64,000 bases of DNA from UBA1268 sp002694955 (GCA_028066355.1 JALCBP010000006.1:11905-75904); one strand, 5' to 3'. Numbered from the stretch's first letter, positions 48,375 to 58,211 are shown. Made by a program: numbers and translations. Notes: generated by a model not told the origin, from the letters alone.

Positions 48375-49160
48375 ATGTCTGCACGACACGGCCTTGCTAT
48401 CGTATTACTTGCTGCCGCGACATCTGGCTGGATTTCTTCAAGCCTCGCCCAGCAAGTCTTACCACCGCCGGTGCAATTCAATCCGCCACAGGTACCTTAC
48501 GATCCCACAAGCCCACTTCCTGCCGGTACCGTGATTGATTCTTCCGGTCCTATATACCCAAGCCCGATCGCCGTGCCTGGAAATTCCGTTCTAATTCCAC
48601 CTCTTGACGCCGAGGTTGTCTGGTGCCAACTCGTGAATGTTACCGATGATTTCTTCAAAATTCAAAGCGAACAACGGGTGGTTTTCGCCCAAGGTATTCC
48701 AACAGAAGGGCGAATAACGACGTTCCCTCAAACCGGCGCCACCCTTCTTGAGCCCTGGCGGGGTGATTCGGTTGGCTTTCATGAGCGACTTGAGAGCACT
48801 TTACAGTCGATTCGTCGGATTGCGTCAGTCCGTCTGATTCCTGACCCTGGTGGCTGGAGGGTCGAAGTATCAGTACAAAAGGAACTAGAGAATCTTCTCA
48901 GACCGATGCACGCCACTGCTGGTGGAGCTACCTTTCGTAACGATGATTCGCTGTACCGATATGGCACACCTCTTCCTGTACTCGGGCAGCGGGTTGGGGA
49001 TCAACCCCGACCCGTAGCAACACCTACACGAACCGATGGCTGGATCCCGCTTGGCCGTGACGCGCTCCTCGAGCGGCGAATGCTTGATAAAATTCTTAAG
49101 CGATTGGGTGTTGCACCAGTACCACAATATTCTGCAGCGGCAACACTTCCTGTGAACTGA
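48375..49160 (+). CDS. Secreted protein of unknown function
   Basis: This 261-residue protein has a signal peptide (GLAIVLLAAATSGWISSSLA) with AQQ after the probable cleavage site. A Pro-rich segment follows (PPPVQFNPPQVPYDPTSPLP). The central part has VWCQLVNVTDDFFKIQSEQR and IASVRLIPDPGGWRVEVSV, likely a beta-domain, and the end contains a charged helix (DALLERRMLDKILKRL). AGGTGA precedes the ATG. I recognise no family; the layout is common among planctomycete envelope proteins. It is convergent with ilvD, with only a few bases between them. Confidence 0.7.
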   Translation: MSARHGLAIVLLAAATSGWISSSLAQQVLPPPVQFNPPQVPYDPTSPLPAGTVIDSSGPIYPSPIAVPGNSVLIPPLDAEVVWCQLVNVTDDFFKIQSEQRVVFAQGIPTEGRITTFPQTGATLLEPWRGDSVGFHERLESTLQSIRRIASVRLIPDPGGWRVEVSVQKELENLLRPMHATAGGATFRNDDSLYRYGTPLPVLGQRVGDQPRPVATPTRTDGWIPLGRDALLERRMLDKILKRLGVAPVPQYSAAATLPVN

Positions 49161-49166
49161 TCATGG

Positions 49167-50846
49167 CTACTCGTCAGTAACACATCCCTCTGAAGCTGGC
49201 GAAACACAACGAATATATTTTGCCAAGATTCCACGGTCACATTTTGGAGAAGGTTGTTGCCAACGACTCTTTCGGTCCGCAAGTTCAGTCGCACTCACAT
49301 CCACGTCGATGGCTGCCTTCTCAGCATCAATGGTGATGACATCACCGTTCTCAACAAGTGCAATTGGCCCCCCGTCAAACGCTTCTGGTACAACGTGACC
49401 AACAATAAAGCCATGCGACCCACCAGAAAATCTGCCATCGGTAATTAGTGCGACATCGGCCCCCAAACCAGCTCCCATTAACGCCGATGTCGGCGTTAAC
49501 ATCTCAGGCATTCCGGGACCTCCCTTCGGGCCTTCGTAGCGAATAATGACCACGTCTCCACGGTGAATACCACCGTTCTCTAACGCCGTCAGCATATCCT
49601 CCTCACTATCAAATACTCTTGCCGGGCCAGAGAACCGAGATCCCTCCTTTCCGGTAATCTTCGCAACAGCAGTCCCAGGAGCAAGATTGCCAGTAAGTAT
49701 CGTTATGTGACCAGTTGGTTTAATAGGATCTTCAACCGGTTGAATAATCCTTTGACCCTCAGCCAAACCTTTACTGCCAGCAAGATTTTCAGCCAAGGTT
49801 TTTCCAGTCACCGTAAGGCAGTCTCCTTCAAGAAGGCCCTTGTCAAGGAGATATTTCATGAGGCCACTCGTGCCACCAATCGAATGCAGATCCTCCTGGA
49901 CGAACTTTCCACTTGGTTTCAAGTCAGCAAGGTAGGGAATACGCCGGGAGACTGCCTGAAAGTCAGAGGGCTCAAGTGTGACACCAACACTTCGAGCCAT
50001 CGCAATCAAATGAAGTACAGCATTTGTTGAACCACCTAGCGCCATGATAACGACCATGGCGTTCTCGAAGGCTGCCCTAGTCATGATGTCCCGCGGCTTG
50101 ATGTCCAGTTCCAACAGATGAAGCAGTGCAGCACCAGCTCGACGGCACTCAGCGATTTTTGCTTCATCTTCAGCTGGTATAGATGCCGTATCTGGAAGCG
50201 CCATCCCCATCGCTTCAATGGCTGTTGCCATCGTGTTTGCGGTATACATCCCACCGCACGCACCCGAACCTGGGCATGCATGACGCACGATATCTGATCG
50301 CCTGCTGTCATCGATACGACCAGCAACATACTCTCCATAACACTGGAATGCCGAGACGATATCGAGCGACGTCCCGTCATCGAGATGTCCCGGTTTAATC
50401 GTACCACCGTATACCATGAGGGCAGGGCGGTTCAGTCGACCCATTGCAATCAAGCACCCCGGCATATTCTTGTCACACCCAGGAATCGCAACGAGCCCAT
50501 CGTACCATTGAGCCTGCATAACAGTTTCGATTGAATCAGCAATGATATCTCGTGACGGCAATGAAAAACTCATGCCATCAGTGCCCATTGAAATCCCATC
50601 GCTCACACCTATGGTGTTGAACCGCATACCAACCAGACCATTCTCGATAACACCGTCTCGCACCGCAGCTGCAAGTTTATCGAGGTGCATATTGCATGTG
50701 TTTCCTTCGTACCACATGCTCGCTATACCTACCTGCGGCTTGCCGAGGTCTTCGGGAGTCAGGCCCGTGCCCAGCAACATAGCCTGCGAAGCGCCTTGGG
50801 CGCGTGGTTGGGTAATTCTTGAACTGTAACGATTAAGCGTAGTCAT
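49167..50846 (-). CDS. ilvD: Dihydroxy-acid dehydratase
   Basis: This 559-residue enzyme dehydrates dihydroxy acids in valine, leucine and isoleucine synthesis. Cys ligands of the Fe-S cluster are visible in GNTCNMHLDKL, PGCDKNMPGC and PGSGACGGMYTANTM. The C-terminal motif DGRFSGGSHGFIVGHV is the family signature. The length matches. The start ATG is at 50846. No other branched-chain gene is in the window. Confidence 0.97.
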   Translation of the reverse strand: MTTLNRYSSRITQPRAQGASQAMLLGTGLTPEDLGKPQVGIASMWYEGNTCNMHLDKLAAAVRDGVIENGLVGMRFNTIGVSDGISMGTDGMSFSLPSRDIIADSIETVMQAQWYDGLVAIPGCDKNMPGCLIAMGRLNRPALMVYGGTIKPGHLDDGTSLDIVSAFQCYGEYVAGRIDDSRRSDIVRHACPGSGACGGMYTANTMATAIEAMGMALPDTASIPAEDEAKIAECRRAGAALLHLLELDIKPRDIMTRAAFENAMVVIMALGGSTNAVLHLIAMARSVGVTLEPSDFQAVSRRIPYLADLKPSGKFVQEDLHSIGGTSGLMKYLLDKGLLEGDCLTVTGKTLAENLAGSKGLAEGQRIIQPVEDPIKPTGHITILTGNLAPGTAVAKITGKEGSRFSGPARVFDSEEDMLTALENGGIHRGDVVIIRYEGPKGGPGMPEMLTPTSALMGAGLGADVALITDGRFSGGSHGFIVGHVVPEAFDGGPIALVENGDVITIDAEKAAIDVDVSATELADRKSRWQQPSPKCDRGILAKYIRCVSPASEGCVTDE

Positions 50847-51097
50847 CTATGTATGGTCTCCAGTTAGTCGGACCTCCGCAGAATAGATTTTCTTAGCAAA
50901 GTAGAAAAGTCTTGCCAATGAAGCCCCCACCACAGTTCATCTTTTTCGATGCCGGCAAGCTTTAAATTTTTTCCAGTTACGACCTTGAATTTCACGAGAT
51001 CTCTGAAAGAACAGGAATTTCTTTCTCGTATGTGAAGGAGTTGTACACCCACAAAAAAACCGGACACCTCTGCCCACCAGCTTATTTGTGACCTGAA

Positions 51098-51352
51098 TCA
51101 TCCTGACATTCGTTTGGGGGATTTGACTGACAAAGCCAGCCTCGCAACATCGGCTTCTCTAAAGGCTCCTTCCAGCACTACCTCACCATCTTTGAGCAAG
51201 ACGGGAACCCGCACTCCATACAGACGCTTACGCGACTCATCCACATCGACATCCCAAACCAGGCAGCCAGGAAAATACACAGCAACCAGATCTTCAGCCT
51301 GCTCACAGAGATGGCAATGTTTCCGACTAATCAGTGCGATGGTATTCGTCAT
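51098..51352 (-). CDS. Glutaredoxin-like protein (DUF836 type)
   Basis: This 84-residue protein has the thioredoxin-fold N-terminus TIALISRKHCHLCEQAEDLV with a C-x-x-C pair (CHLC), and RLYGVRVPVLLKDGEVVLEG with a cis-Pro before PVLL. It matches the small glutaredoxin-like DUF836 family. The ATG at 51352 is preferred because it gives the usual length; an upstream in-frame start adds a basic stretch of 18 residues. It lies upstream of ilvD on the same strand. Confidence 0.85.
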   Translation of the reverse strand: MTNTIALISRKHCHLCEQAEDLVAVYFPGCLVWDVDVDESRKRLYGVRVPVLLKDGEVVLEGAFREADVARLALSVKSPKRMSG

Positions 51353-51484
51353 GAAAGCCCACCTACCGCCACACCCCTTAGATTTACTGTTTTGGACATG
51401 TCGCACAACCTTTTCCAGTCAAATGCTATGATAGAATTCGGTTAGTTTTAGCAAAAGTGTTTATTCAAGTTCAGATGGGCAACA

Positions 51485-53218
51485 ATGAGCCAGTCGGTCT
51501 CTACTATCAAAAATTTTGTCGACATTGTGAGAAAAAGTGGTCTCGCAGAGGCATCAAAGATTGATGAGGTCGTTGCCTCCTTGGATAATCTCGACGCGGC
51601 TGTAACTGATGAAGTCACCAACGCTTTTATTGAAGCCAAACTGATCACAACATGGCATCTTAAGCAACTCCTCAAGGGAAAACACCGTGGCTTTTTTCTT
51701 GAACGCTACAAACTACTCAATGAGTTAGGCAAAGGTGGCATGAGCAGTGTGTATCTCGCTGAGCACACAGATATGCATCTCCCGGTCGCCATTAAGGTTC
51801 TCCCTGTAAAAAGAGTTGGTGAAAAATCTTATCTTGAGAGGTTTAAACGAGAAGCAAAAGCTTCTTTCAAACTCCGGCATGACAATATTGCCGGTGCGAC
51901 AAACTTCGCACATCATGGTGACCTCTGGTACATCGTGCTGGATTACATTGAAGGTGAAGACCTTTACCAAAAAGTCAAGGCGAGTGGCCCCCTCCCTGTT
52001 CGTGATGCTGTGGAATATATTCGCCAAGCAGCGTGTGGTCTTCAATACGCGCATGAACAGGGGCTAGTCCACCGTGACATAAAGCCCGCCAACTTGATGT
52101 TAGACACGAAAGGTACCGTCAAAATTCTTGATCTGGGATTGGCCCTAGACGGTGATGACGATGAGGAGGGCGGACTTACAAAGGCACACGACGAGAAGGT
52201 TTTAGGCACGGCAGACTATCTTGCCCCAGAGCAATCAAAAAACAGCCACTCCGCTGACCCACGATCAGATATCTACGCACTCGGTTGCACGCTCTACTAC
52301 CTCATCGTTGGCAGAGCACCATTCGCACGGGGAAGTGTTATTGAGCGAATTAAGGCTCACTGGAACGAACCAGCCCCGAACCCTCTTGACGAACTTGAAA
52401 AGCCACCAACAGACCTCGATTCCGCCCTCATTGACTTGTATTTCAGGATGATGGAAAAGCATCCTGACGCACGCCCGCAGACTGCAGGAGAGGTTGCTGA
52501 CCAGCTCAACGCGTGGCTTAATCAGCATCAACAAGATCGGCCCCAACCAGCAGGACTACGTCGTCATACCACCGAAAGTTCTCAAGACAGTAGCGGATCG
52601 CTCCCCACATCCAATTCTTCAAGTATCGCTGGACTGCGGCGACAGCCTTCGAAACAACAACCCTCTGGTATTGGAAACCAAGAAAACCTTCGCCGGACCC
52701 CGTCAAAAACAAGTCCTGAACCAACAGATGATTTTGATAACCCCGATGATGAAGATGATTTTCTCGGGGGTGCCGAAGCAGATGAAGACGCTGACGACGA
52801 AGACGATGACTTTCTTTTTGCCGGTGCTGGAAATAGTTCACCGACAACTTCATCGAACAGTCAAACAGGAAACGCCGATGACGACGATGATGATTTCCTA
52901 GCCATGACAGGCGGTGGCTCAGCTGCTAGATCTTCATCGCAGCAGCAACTCCATGCTGATGAGCTTTCTGTTGATGAGTGGTGGAGCACAACATTTTTGC
53001 GTCTCTCTCTACGCGCCTGGTTCTGGATCGGCATTGGCCTCTTTATTACCTTTGTGCTGACTGTCATCACAATTGAAGTATTGAAGGCATATAACGTCGG
53101 ACCATTTAAAGAGACAACCGCCCAAACATCCGACACGGCCAACTACTTGTCGCCATCTGGTCATTTTAGCCGTGAATTCAGAGCACACTGTGGAAATCAG
53201 ATTCAGTGTTTTCTCTGA
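51485..53218 (+). CDS. Membrane-anchored serine/threonine protein kinase
   Basis: This 577-residue protein has an N-terminal helical region (about 1-75), then a Hanks-type kinase domain (about 78-345). Motifs are LGKGGMSSVYLAEH (P-loop), AIKVLPVKR with the catalytic Lys, HRDIKPANLML (catalytic loop) and ILDLGLAL, in which the usual DFG is DLG. A Ser/Gln-rich linker and an acidic stretch follow (about 350-480), then one membrane helix (about 514-540, FWIGIGLFITFVLTVITI) and a short exterior tail. The N-terminal segment is common before planctomycete kinases. The tail is short, so there is no sensor domain outside. A -10-like TATGAT lies at 51427-51432. Confidence 0.92.
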   Translation: MSQSVSTIKNFVDIVRKSGLAEASKIDEVVASLDNLDAAVTDEVTNAFIEAKLITTWHLKQLLKGKHRGFFLERYKLLNELGKGGMSSVYLAEHTDMHLPVAIKVLPVKRVGEKSYLERFKREAKASFKLRHDNIAGATNFAHHGDLWYIVLDYIEGEDLYQKVKASGPLPVRDAVEYIRQAACGLQYAHEQGLVHRDIKPANLMLDTKGTVKILDLGLALDGDDDEEGGLTKAHDEKVLGTADYLAPEQSKNSHSADPRSDIYALGCTLYYLIVGRAPFARGSVIERIKAHWNEPAPNPLDELEKPPTDLDSALIDLYFRMMEKHPDARPQTAGEVADQLNAWLNQHQQDRPQPAGLRRHTTESSQDSSGSLPTSNSSSIAGLRRQPSKQQPSGIGNQENLRRTPSKTSPEPTDDFDNPDDEDDFLGGAEADEDADDEDDDFLFAGAGNSSPTTSSNSQTGNADDDDDDFLAMTGGGSAARSSSQQQLHADELSVDEWWSTTFLRLSLRAWFWIGIGLFITFVLTVITIEVLKAYNVGPFKETTAQTSDTANYLSPSGHFSREFRAHCGNQIQCFL

Positions 53219-53245
53219 AAAATTAAGCGATCGCCTTTGTGTCCA

Positions 53246-53268
53246 ATTTTTAAAATATTTTTAAAAAT
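53246..53268. terminator. AT-only inverted repeat between convergent genes
   Basis: ATTTTTAAAA and TTTTAAAAAT flank a TAT loop, giving a perfect 10-bp repeat in the gap between the kinase gene and surE, which point toward each other. It could act as a two-way terminator, but the stem has no GC pairs and is weak. Confidence 0.3.
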
Positions 53269-53314
53269 GTTATGGCACAAAATAAAATAGTGATTTCAAC
53301 CATCTATCTTGGTA

Positions 53315-54079
53315 TTAACAGAACTGCAGGAAATCCACTTCCCTCAGCTCATTAAGCTGAGAGCCGTTTGTAAGATCATATTTGAGCGGTGTGACGGTAA
53401 TCACTCCTTCGGCAAGTGCTGTAACATCACTGTCTTTGGCTGATGGTGGTGGTGGTGGATCGTTACTGGCCCAATAATAGTTCCGCCCACGTGGATCGAT
53501 TCGTCGCTCGAACGCTTCTCCGTAGCGGGCGACGCTCATTGGAACAACTCGCACCTCAGGTTTCCGGGTCAGGGCAGCTGTTGGAATATTGATATTGAAG
53601 AGACTGCCGGCAGGTGGACGAAGTGAAACCAACCCTTTGACAAGTCCACCCGCCATCGCTGCCGCCTGTTCGAAGTTCATGTGATCATCCCATTCCAGGG
53701 ATACAGCAATACTCGTGATTCCAAAGAATGAGCCTTCAATAGCTGCCGCAACTGTCCCGGAATAGAGAACGTTGATACCGGCATTCAGACCAGCATTAAT
53801 GCCGCTTATGATGAGGTCTGGTCGCTGTGGGCATATTTCTGAGACACCGAGTTTCACGGCGTCTGCAGGACTACCATCAACTGCCCATCCCCGACGCTTC
53901 TCACCTCGAAAAACCTCTTTTGCCGTAAGTGGTGAAAGAAATGTAATACCGTGACCAACGCCACTCTGCTCAGTTGATGGTGCAACAACCAGGGTCTGAA
54001 ACTCATCTTTTACGATGTCCTCCAAAGCGGCAAGCCCTGGCGCGTAGATTCCATCATCATTCGAAAGCAGGGCAAACAT
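53315..54079 (-). CDS. surE: 5'/3'-nucleotidase SurE
   Basis: This 254-residue enzyme removes phosphate from nucleoside monophosphates in the stationary-phase survival pathway. The metal-binding N-terminus is FALLSNDDGIYAPGL (Asp8, Asp9), with the phosphate-binding region TEQSGVGHGITF, DGSPADAVKLG and ISGINAGLNAGIN. The length is the family standard. It is divergent from guaA, which suggests purine-linked context, although surE is also common next to other genes. Confidence 0.95.
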   Translation of the reverse strand: MFALLSNDDGIYAPGLAALEDIVKDEFQTLVVAPSTEQSGVGHGITFLSPLTAKEVFRGEKRRGWAVDGSPADAVKLGVSEICPQRPDLIISGINAGLNAGINVLYSGTVAAAIEGSFFGITSIAVSLEWDDHMNFEQAAAMAGGLVKGLVSLRPPAGSLFNINIPTAALTRKPEVRVVPMSVARYGEAFERRIDPRGRNYYWASNDPPPPPSAKDSDVTALAEGVITVTPLKYDLTNGSQLNELREVDFLQFC

Positions 54080-54247
54080 GCAGTTTCTCCATTTGTCAGA
54101 CTAACCCATATTTTATCGTGACTCTCGAGCCAAACACTAATTTAGCAGTTCATACCGGGAAACTCATACATGGTGTGTTTTCATAGGGCAGGGGGAGTAT
54201 ACTGTCGGGCTTTCAAAAAAGTCCTCGTAGGGAATGACCAGATACCA

Positions 54248-55843
54248 ATGACGAGTTCACTGCCGGAAGCTACTAATTCAGATCACAAAGCTTTTCAGTC
54301 TGTAAATGCTGAACGGGTAGTGGTATTGGATTTTGGATCGCAGTATGCCCAACTCATCGCTCGGCGAGTTCGTGAACAACACGTATACTGCGAAATTGTC
54401 CGTCATGATATATCTGCAGAACGCCTCGCTGAAATCTCACCAAAGGGCATCATTCTCTCTGGTGGACCAGCGAGCATTTATGAAGATGATGCTCCTCGCT
54501 GTGACCCCGGACTATTCTCGCTAGGCATTCCAGTTCTGGGAATTTGTTACGGCATGCAGGCTGCGTGTGAGGCTCTTGGTGGCACGGTAGGCCGTGCAGA
54601 ATCAAGGGAATACGGTCGATCCAATTGTGATGTCATCTCAGATAGTTCACTTTTTTCAGGTGTCCCCACAAGCACTGATGTCTGGATGAGTCACGGTGAT
54701 CAGGTAACCACTGTCTCAGATGACTTTGTTGCGCTTGCAAAAACAGAAACGTGCCCTCTGGCTGCAGTTCGGCATAGGACCCTTCCAGTCTTTGGCCTAC
54801 AATTTCATCCTGAGGTGACCCACACGCCCGCGGGTAGCGAAATTCTTGCCAACTTTCTTCAGCACGAATGCGGTTGTACTGGCACGTGGCGGCTTGAAGA
54901 TTTTGCCGAACTTGCAATTGAGTCAATTAGACAAAAAGTAGGCTCTGACCGTGTCATCTGTGGCCTTTCTGGTGGAGTTGACTCCGCTGTAGTCGCAGCG
55001 CTAATCAGCAAGGCGATTGGAGATAACCTCTCTTGCATTCTTGTTGACAACGGTCTTCTTCGCAAAAACGAGGCTTCTGCTGTTATTGAAGAGTTTTCCG
55101 ATCACTTCAAGACAGATCTTCACGTTGTTTCAGCAGAGGACCGTTTTCTTGATGTCCTCGCCGGCATTACCGAGCCACAGGAAAAGCGACGTCGCATCGG
55201 CGCAACGTTTATTGACTGTTTCGCCGATGAAGCATCAAAAATTGAAGATGCTCGCTTTCTCGCGCAGGGAACGCTCTACCCGGATGTCATCGAGAGTGGT
55301 GCAGCTGCTGATGGGCCCGCGGCGACGATTAAACTACACCACAATGTTGGTGGCCTGCCAGATGATCTGCAGTTTGAACTTATTGAACCACTCCGAGATC
55401 TATTTAAGGACGAAGTTCGCCAACTTGGCATCAACTTAGGATTGCCAGAGCATATTGTCTGGCGGCATCCGTTCCCCGGTCCAGGCCTTGCCGTCCGCTG
55501 TCTTGGTGAAATAACAAAAACACGGCTTGATACACTTCGTGAAGCTGATGCGATTGTTCTGCAAGAACTGCAAGAAGCCGGCTTAATGAGAAAAATCGCT
55601 CAGGCATTTGCTGTACTGCTTCCGGTACAGAGCGTCGGGGTCATGGGTGACGCGCGCACCTATGAAGATGCTCTAGCAATTCGTGCTGTTGAAACAGAAG
55701 ACTTTATGACTGCTGACTGGAGTCATATTCCCTACGAGGTTCTCGGCCGAATGTCGACAAGAATCATTAATGAAGTACGGGGGGTTAACCGAGTAGTCTA
55801 CGATATTTCATCAAAGCCACCAGCAACGATTGAATGGGAATAA
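54248..55843 (+). CDS. guaA: GMP synthase (glutamine-hydrolysing)
   Basis: This 531-residue enzyme converts XMP to GMP with glutamine and ATP. The N-terminal class I amidotransferase has VLDFGSQYAQLIARRVRE, the nucleophile in GICYGMQAACEAL and LQFHPEVTHT. The ATP-pyrophosphatase domain has the P-loop CGLSGGVDSAVVAALI. The C-terminal dimerisation domain ends RGVNRVVYDISSKPPATIEWE. I chose the ATG at 54248; an earlier start would add 26 residues unlike the family. Confidence 0.97.
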   Translation: MTSSLPEATNSDHKAFQSVNAERVVVLDFGSQYAQLIARRVREQHVYCEIVRHDISAERLAEISPKGIILSGGPASIYEDDAPRCDPGLFSLGIPVLGICYGMQAACEALGGTVGRAESREYGRSNCDVISDSSLFSGVPTSTDVWMSHGDQVTTVSDDFVALAKTETCPLAAVRHRTLPVFGLQFHPEVTHTPAGSEILANFLQHECGCTGTWRLEDFAELAIESIRQKVGSDRVICGLSGGVDSAVVAALISKAIGDNLSCILVDNGLLRKNEASAVIEEFSDHFKTDLHVVSAEDRFLDVLAGITEPQEKRRRIGATFIDCFADEASKIEDARFLAQGTLYPDVIESGAAADGPAATIKLHHNVGGLPDDLQFELIEPLRDLFKDEVRQLGINLGLPEHIVWRHPFPGPGLAVRCLGEITKTRLDTLREADAIVLQELQEAGLMRKIAQAFAVLLPVQSVGVMGDARTYEDALAIRAVETEDFMTADWSHIPYEVLGRMSTRIINEVRGVNRVVYDISSKPPATIEWE

Positions 55844-55991
55844 TATTTCCTGCGGGTCAGATTTTCATTACCGAACATCTATTACTCTTACGAATAGTGA
55901 CGCACAATAGATAACAGACCCTACGTCAGAAGCAGATAAACAACACCGTGCGATTCACGGAAGCTGTGAAGTTTCAGCTTTTAAACATTGG

Positions 55992-56759
55992 ATGATTTCA
56001 ATGGTGAACAAAGAGAACGGATCGAATCCACGTCCCCTCGGTATCATCTTTGCGTTACCTATTGAAGCCCACACATTTGAACGTCGGGCTTGTGATACGA
56101 AGGAGTTCCGAGGACAAGAATGCGTTGTCTTTGAGGGACGTATTGGGAACTATCCGATTACCTGGACAATTTCCGGTGTTGGGCGAGACGCAGCTTCACG
56201 TGCTGCACAACTCATGATTGACGGGCACCGACCCCACACGTTGATTTCTGCAGGATTTGCAGGCGCTCTGGCCCCAGACCTTGAACATGGAAATGTGCTT
56301 ATTCCAGACAAAATACTGAACGATCGCCATGAATGCATCTACACCGTAGTCTCGATTGATCAAATTCCGTTCCTTGTTACGAAAACAAGAAAACCGAGAG
56401 CACTGATAACTGTTGATTCAGTTATCACTTCAAAAGAAGCCAAGGCTCAACTTCGGAAAAGCTCGAATGCTGATCTGGTTGACATGGAATCTGTAGCAGT
56501 CGCACAGATTGCACGAGAAGCCGACATTCCATTCCTGGCTGTCCGAGCAATCTCTGACACGTCCGATGAAACACTTCCTCCTGAAGTTAGTCGCCTGAGC
56601 CAGCCACAGTCACCGATGCATCGTTTTGGTGCTGCCATTGCCGCGATTACTCGGCGTCCAGCAGCCATCACTGATCTCTGGAAACTATGGGAGCAGGGCA
56701 TGTTCTGCTCTCGAACGCTTGCAGATCAACTCGAAAAGATCATCCGAGCAGACAACTGA
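55992..56759 (+). CDS. Nucleoside phosphorylase/nucleosidase (PNP_UDP_1 family)
   Basis: This 255-residue protein belongs to the purine/uridine phosphorylase and MTA/SAH nucleosidase family. GIIFALPIEAHTFERR opens the chain, ISAGFAGALAPDLEHGNVLI holds the phosphate/ribose loop, and VDMESVAVAQIA and VRAISDTSDE carry the conserved Met-Glu and catalytic Asp. The sequence resembles the hopanoid-associated HpnG phosphorylase, which acts on adenosylhopane, but a general nucleosidase role fits the guaA neighbourhood as well. The gene follows guaA in the same direction after 148 bases. HpnD/HpnE genes are in the same window, 5.5 kb away. Confidence 0.85.
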   Translation: MISMVNKENGSNPRPLGIIFALPIEAHTFERRACDTKEFRGQECVVFEGRIGNYPITWTISGVGRDAASRAAQLMIDGHRPHTLISAGFAGALAPDLEHGNVLIPDKILNDRHECIYTVVSIDQIPFLVTKTRKPRALITVDSVITSKEAKAQLRKSSNADLVDMESVAVAQIAREADIPFLAVRAISDTSDETLPPEVSRLSQPQSPMHRFGAAIAAITRRPAAITDLWKLWEQGMFCSRTLADQLEKIIRADN

Positions 56760-56777
56760 GACTGCGCATTCGCAAGG

Positions 56778-57548
56778 TCAATTGAGATGTTTCTGACAAA
56801 ACTCAACCGACAGACCAAGCCATGTCATTCCAGATTCTACTTTCGGCAGTTCATTTCTATCTCCACCATATAACGAAGAAGGAACGCCAAGCTTTTGAGC
56901 CTTTTCATAGACGATCTTGGCGGCCCAAGGTGGATGAATTTTGTCTTTGGGCGAGGCATTCGAGTAAAGGAAAACCGGGGCTTCTCCAGCATCCATAAGC
57001 GGTATGATGATTTCTTTCGTTCGCCATGGCTGCCAGAGGCTCACCACCACATTCGGGCGTGAACTCATGCGAGCAACATTGTCATCACTCTCAGGGTTTG
57101 CATAATCATCTTGGTACGCCAGGTATTCACTGATGATAGCGCCGGCAGAAGCTCCACCACACACAATTCGATCAGCGTCAATTTTCCAGTTTTCTGATTG
57201 AGACCGTACAAACTGAATGGCTCGTGCACAATGCCTTGCTATTTCAAGGTGATCAATGTTTTTGCTGAGAAGCGGATAGTTGCAACTAGCAACGGCGAAA
57301 CCAGCCTCTTGATACACATCGAGCATTGCCGAATTCTTTTTGCCAAACTCGCTTTTATCGCCCGTCTGAAAACCTCCACCATGAAACCAGACAAACACGG
57401 GAGCCGGACCTTCTTCAGACAGAGCCGGCCAGTAATCGAGCACATCTCGTTCGTGCTTTGTGTCGTACGCGATGTCCTGCTGTGGTTCAGCACCAAATGA
57501 GACCGCTGAACACCACGCAACAACAAGTAGTGCTATTTTTTTCATCAC
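56778..57548 (-). CDS. Secreted alpha/beta hydrolase (esterase/lipase-like)
   Basis: This 256-residue protein has a signal peptide (KIALLVVAWCSAVSFGAEP). The catalytic core has VFVWFHGGGFQTGD, where HGGG is the oxyanion-hole motif of hormone-sensitive-lipase-type esterases, and CGGASAGAIISEYLAYQ, in which Ser is the nucleophile. The start DIAYDTKHERDVLDYWPA is typical of BD-FAE-like esterases. It probably acts in the periplasm on ester-linked substrates; the C-terminal His cannot be placed with certainty. Confidence 0.88.
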   Translation of the reverse strand: MMKKIALLVVAWCSAVSFGAEPQQDIAYDTKHERDVLDYWPALSEEGPAPVFVWFHGGGFQTGDKSEFGKKNSAMLDVYQEAGFAVASCNYPLLSKNIDHLEIARHCARAIQFVRSQSENWKIDADRIVCGGASAGAIISEYLAYQDDYANPESDDNVARMSSRPNVVVSLWQPWRTKEIIIPLMDAGEAPVFLYSNASPKDKIHPPWAAKIVYEKAQKLGVPSSLYGGDRNELPKVESGMTWLGLSVEFCQKHLN

Positions 57549-57641
57549 AACCCAAAAAGAAACTGACAGAACGGGACAATGAAGACTGATATCAACTCGA
57601 AGAAGTTGACCCCGTTCATTTAGTAATGGCTATTAGATCGA

Positions 57642-58130
57642 TTACTTCGATGTAAGCTCAAAATTAAAAACATTTTCGCCATCAGCAGTGACCGTTGCAG
57701 ATAACCCTGACTTCTCATGATCACTGTATTTCTCTGGCAACTCATTGACAGGATCTTTTTCAGAATCGGCTGACGGGCCCTCGTCTGTGTTCATCGATTC
57801 ATCATATGGAGTTCCACCCGGGGTCGTCTCAATTTCAACAGCAGGAAATTTCTCAATTGCGACACCGAATGAGCCGAGCATAGCGCCATCACCAGCATTG
57901 AAAGAAGTTACTTCAAAGGCTCCGCTCGCGTCCGTTGTCGCGTTCGCTGGCTTCTGTCCATCGAGTGGATAAAAAGAAATGGTTGCTCGCTCAACCGGAG
58001 TTCCGTCAAGCGTAACGGTACCCGAACTTTTATATGTTGGCGGCCACTTTGGGCCACCACAACCCACGAAGGCTACAACAGTAAGGCTTGCCAGAAATAC
58101 CGTCAGATAACATACAGGAGTTTTGCTCAT
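57642..58130 (-). CDS. Small lipoprotein with carboxypeptidase-regulatory-like (transthyretin-like) domain
   Basis: This 162-residue protein has a lipoprotein signal peptide ending in VVAFVGC and a mature chain with SSGTVTLDGTPVERATISFY and NATTDASGAFEVTSF, the pattern of a beta-sandwich of the carboxypeptidase-regulatory or transthyretin type. Such small lipoproteins usually follow DUF1559 genes in planctomycetes, as here. The two genes are separated by a strong terminator, so the lipoprotein is probably expressed at a lower level than DUF1559. The function is unknown. Confidence 0.88.
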   Translation of the reverse strand: MSKTPVCYLTVFLASLTVVAFVGCGGPKWPPTYKSSGTVTLDGTPVERATISFYPLDGQKPANATTDASGAFEVTSFNAGDGAMLGSFGVAIEKFPAVEIETTPGGTPYDESMNTDEGPSADSEKDPVNELPEKYSDHEKSGLSATVTADGENVFNFELTSK

Positions 58131-58158
58131 TTTGGTTCACGGCGTAAAAAAGAAGATG

Positions 58159-58198
58159 AATAAAAAAGCTTGCCGCAGGCCAAGAACCTGCGGCAAGC
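58159..58198 (-). terminator. Strong Rho-independent terminator between DUF1559 gene and lipoprotein gene
   Basis: GCTTGCCGCAGG (58168-58179) and CCTGCGGCAAGC (58187-58198) form a perfect 12-bp stem with a 7-base loop. On the minus strand six T residues follow directly (complement of 58162-58167). It lies 13 bases after the DUF1559 stop codon. Confidence 0.85.
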
Positions 58199-58211
58199 CA
58201 TACTTGAATGC

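Noticed and set aside
50864..51067. GTG-start frame of 67 codons between the glutaredoxin-like gene and ilvD
   Set aside because: No ribosome-binding site or family feature; probably leader sequence.
55961..55984. AAGCTG/CAGCTT hairpin before the phosphorylase gene
   Set aside because: Six pairs and only four T residues, and it lies twelve bases before a start codon; too weak to call a terminator or attenuator.
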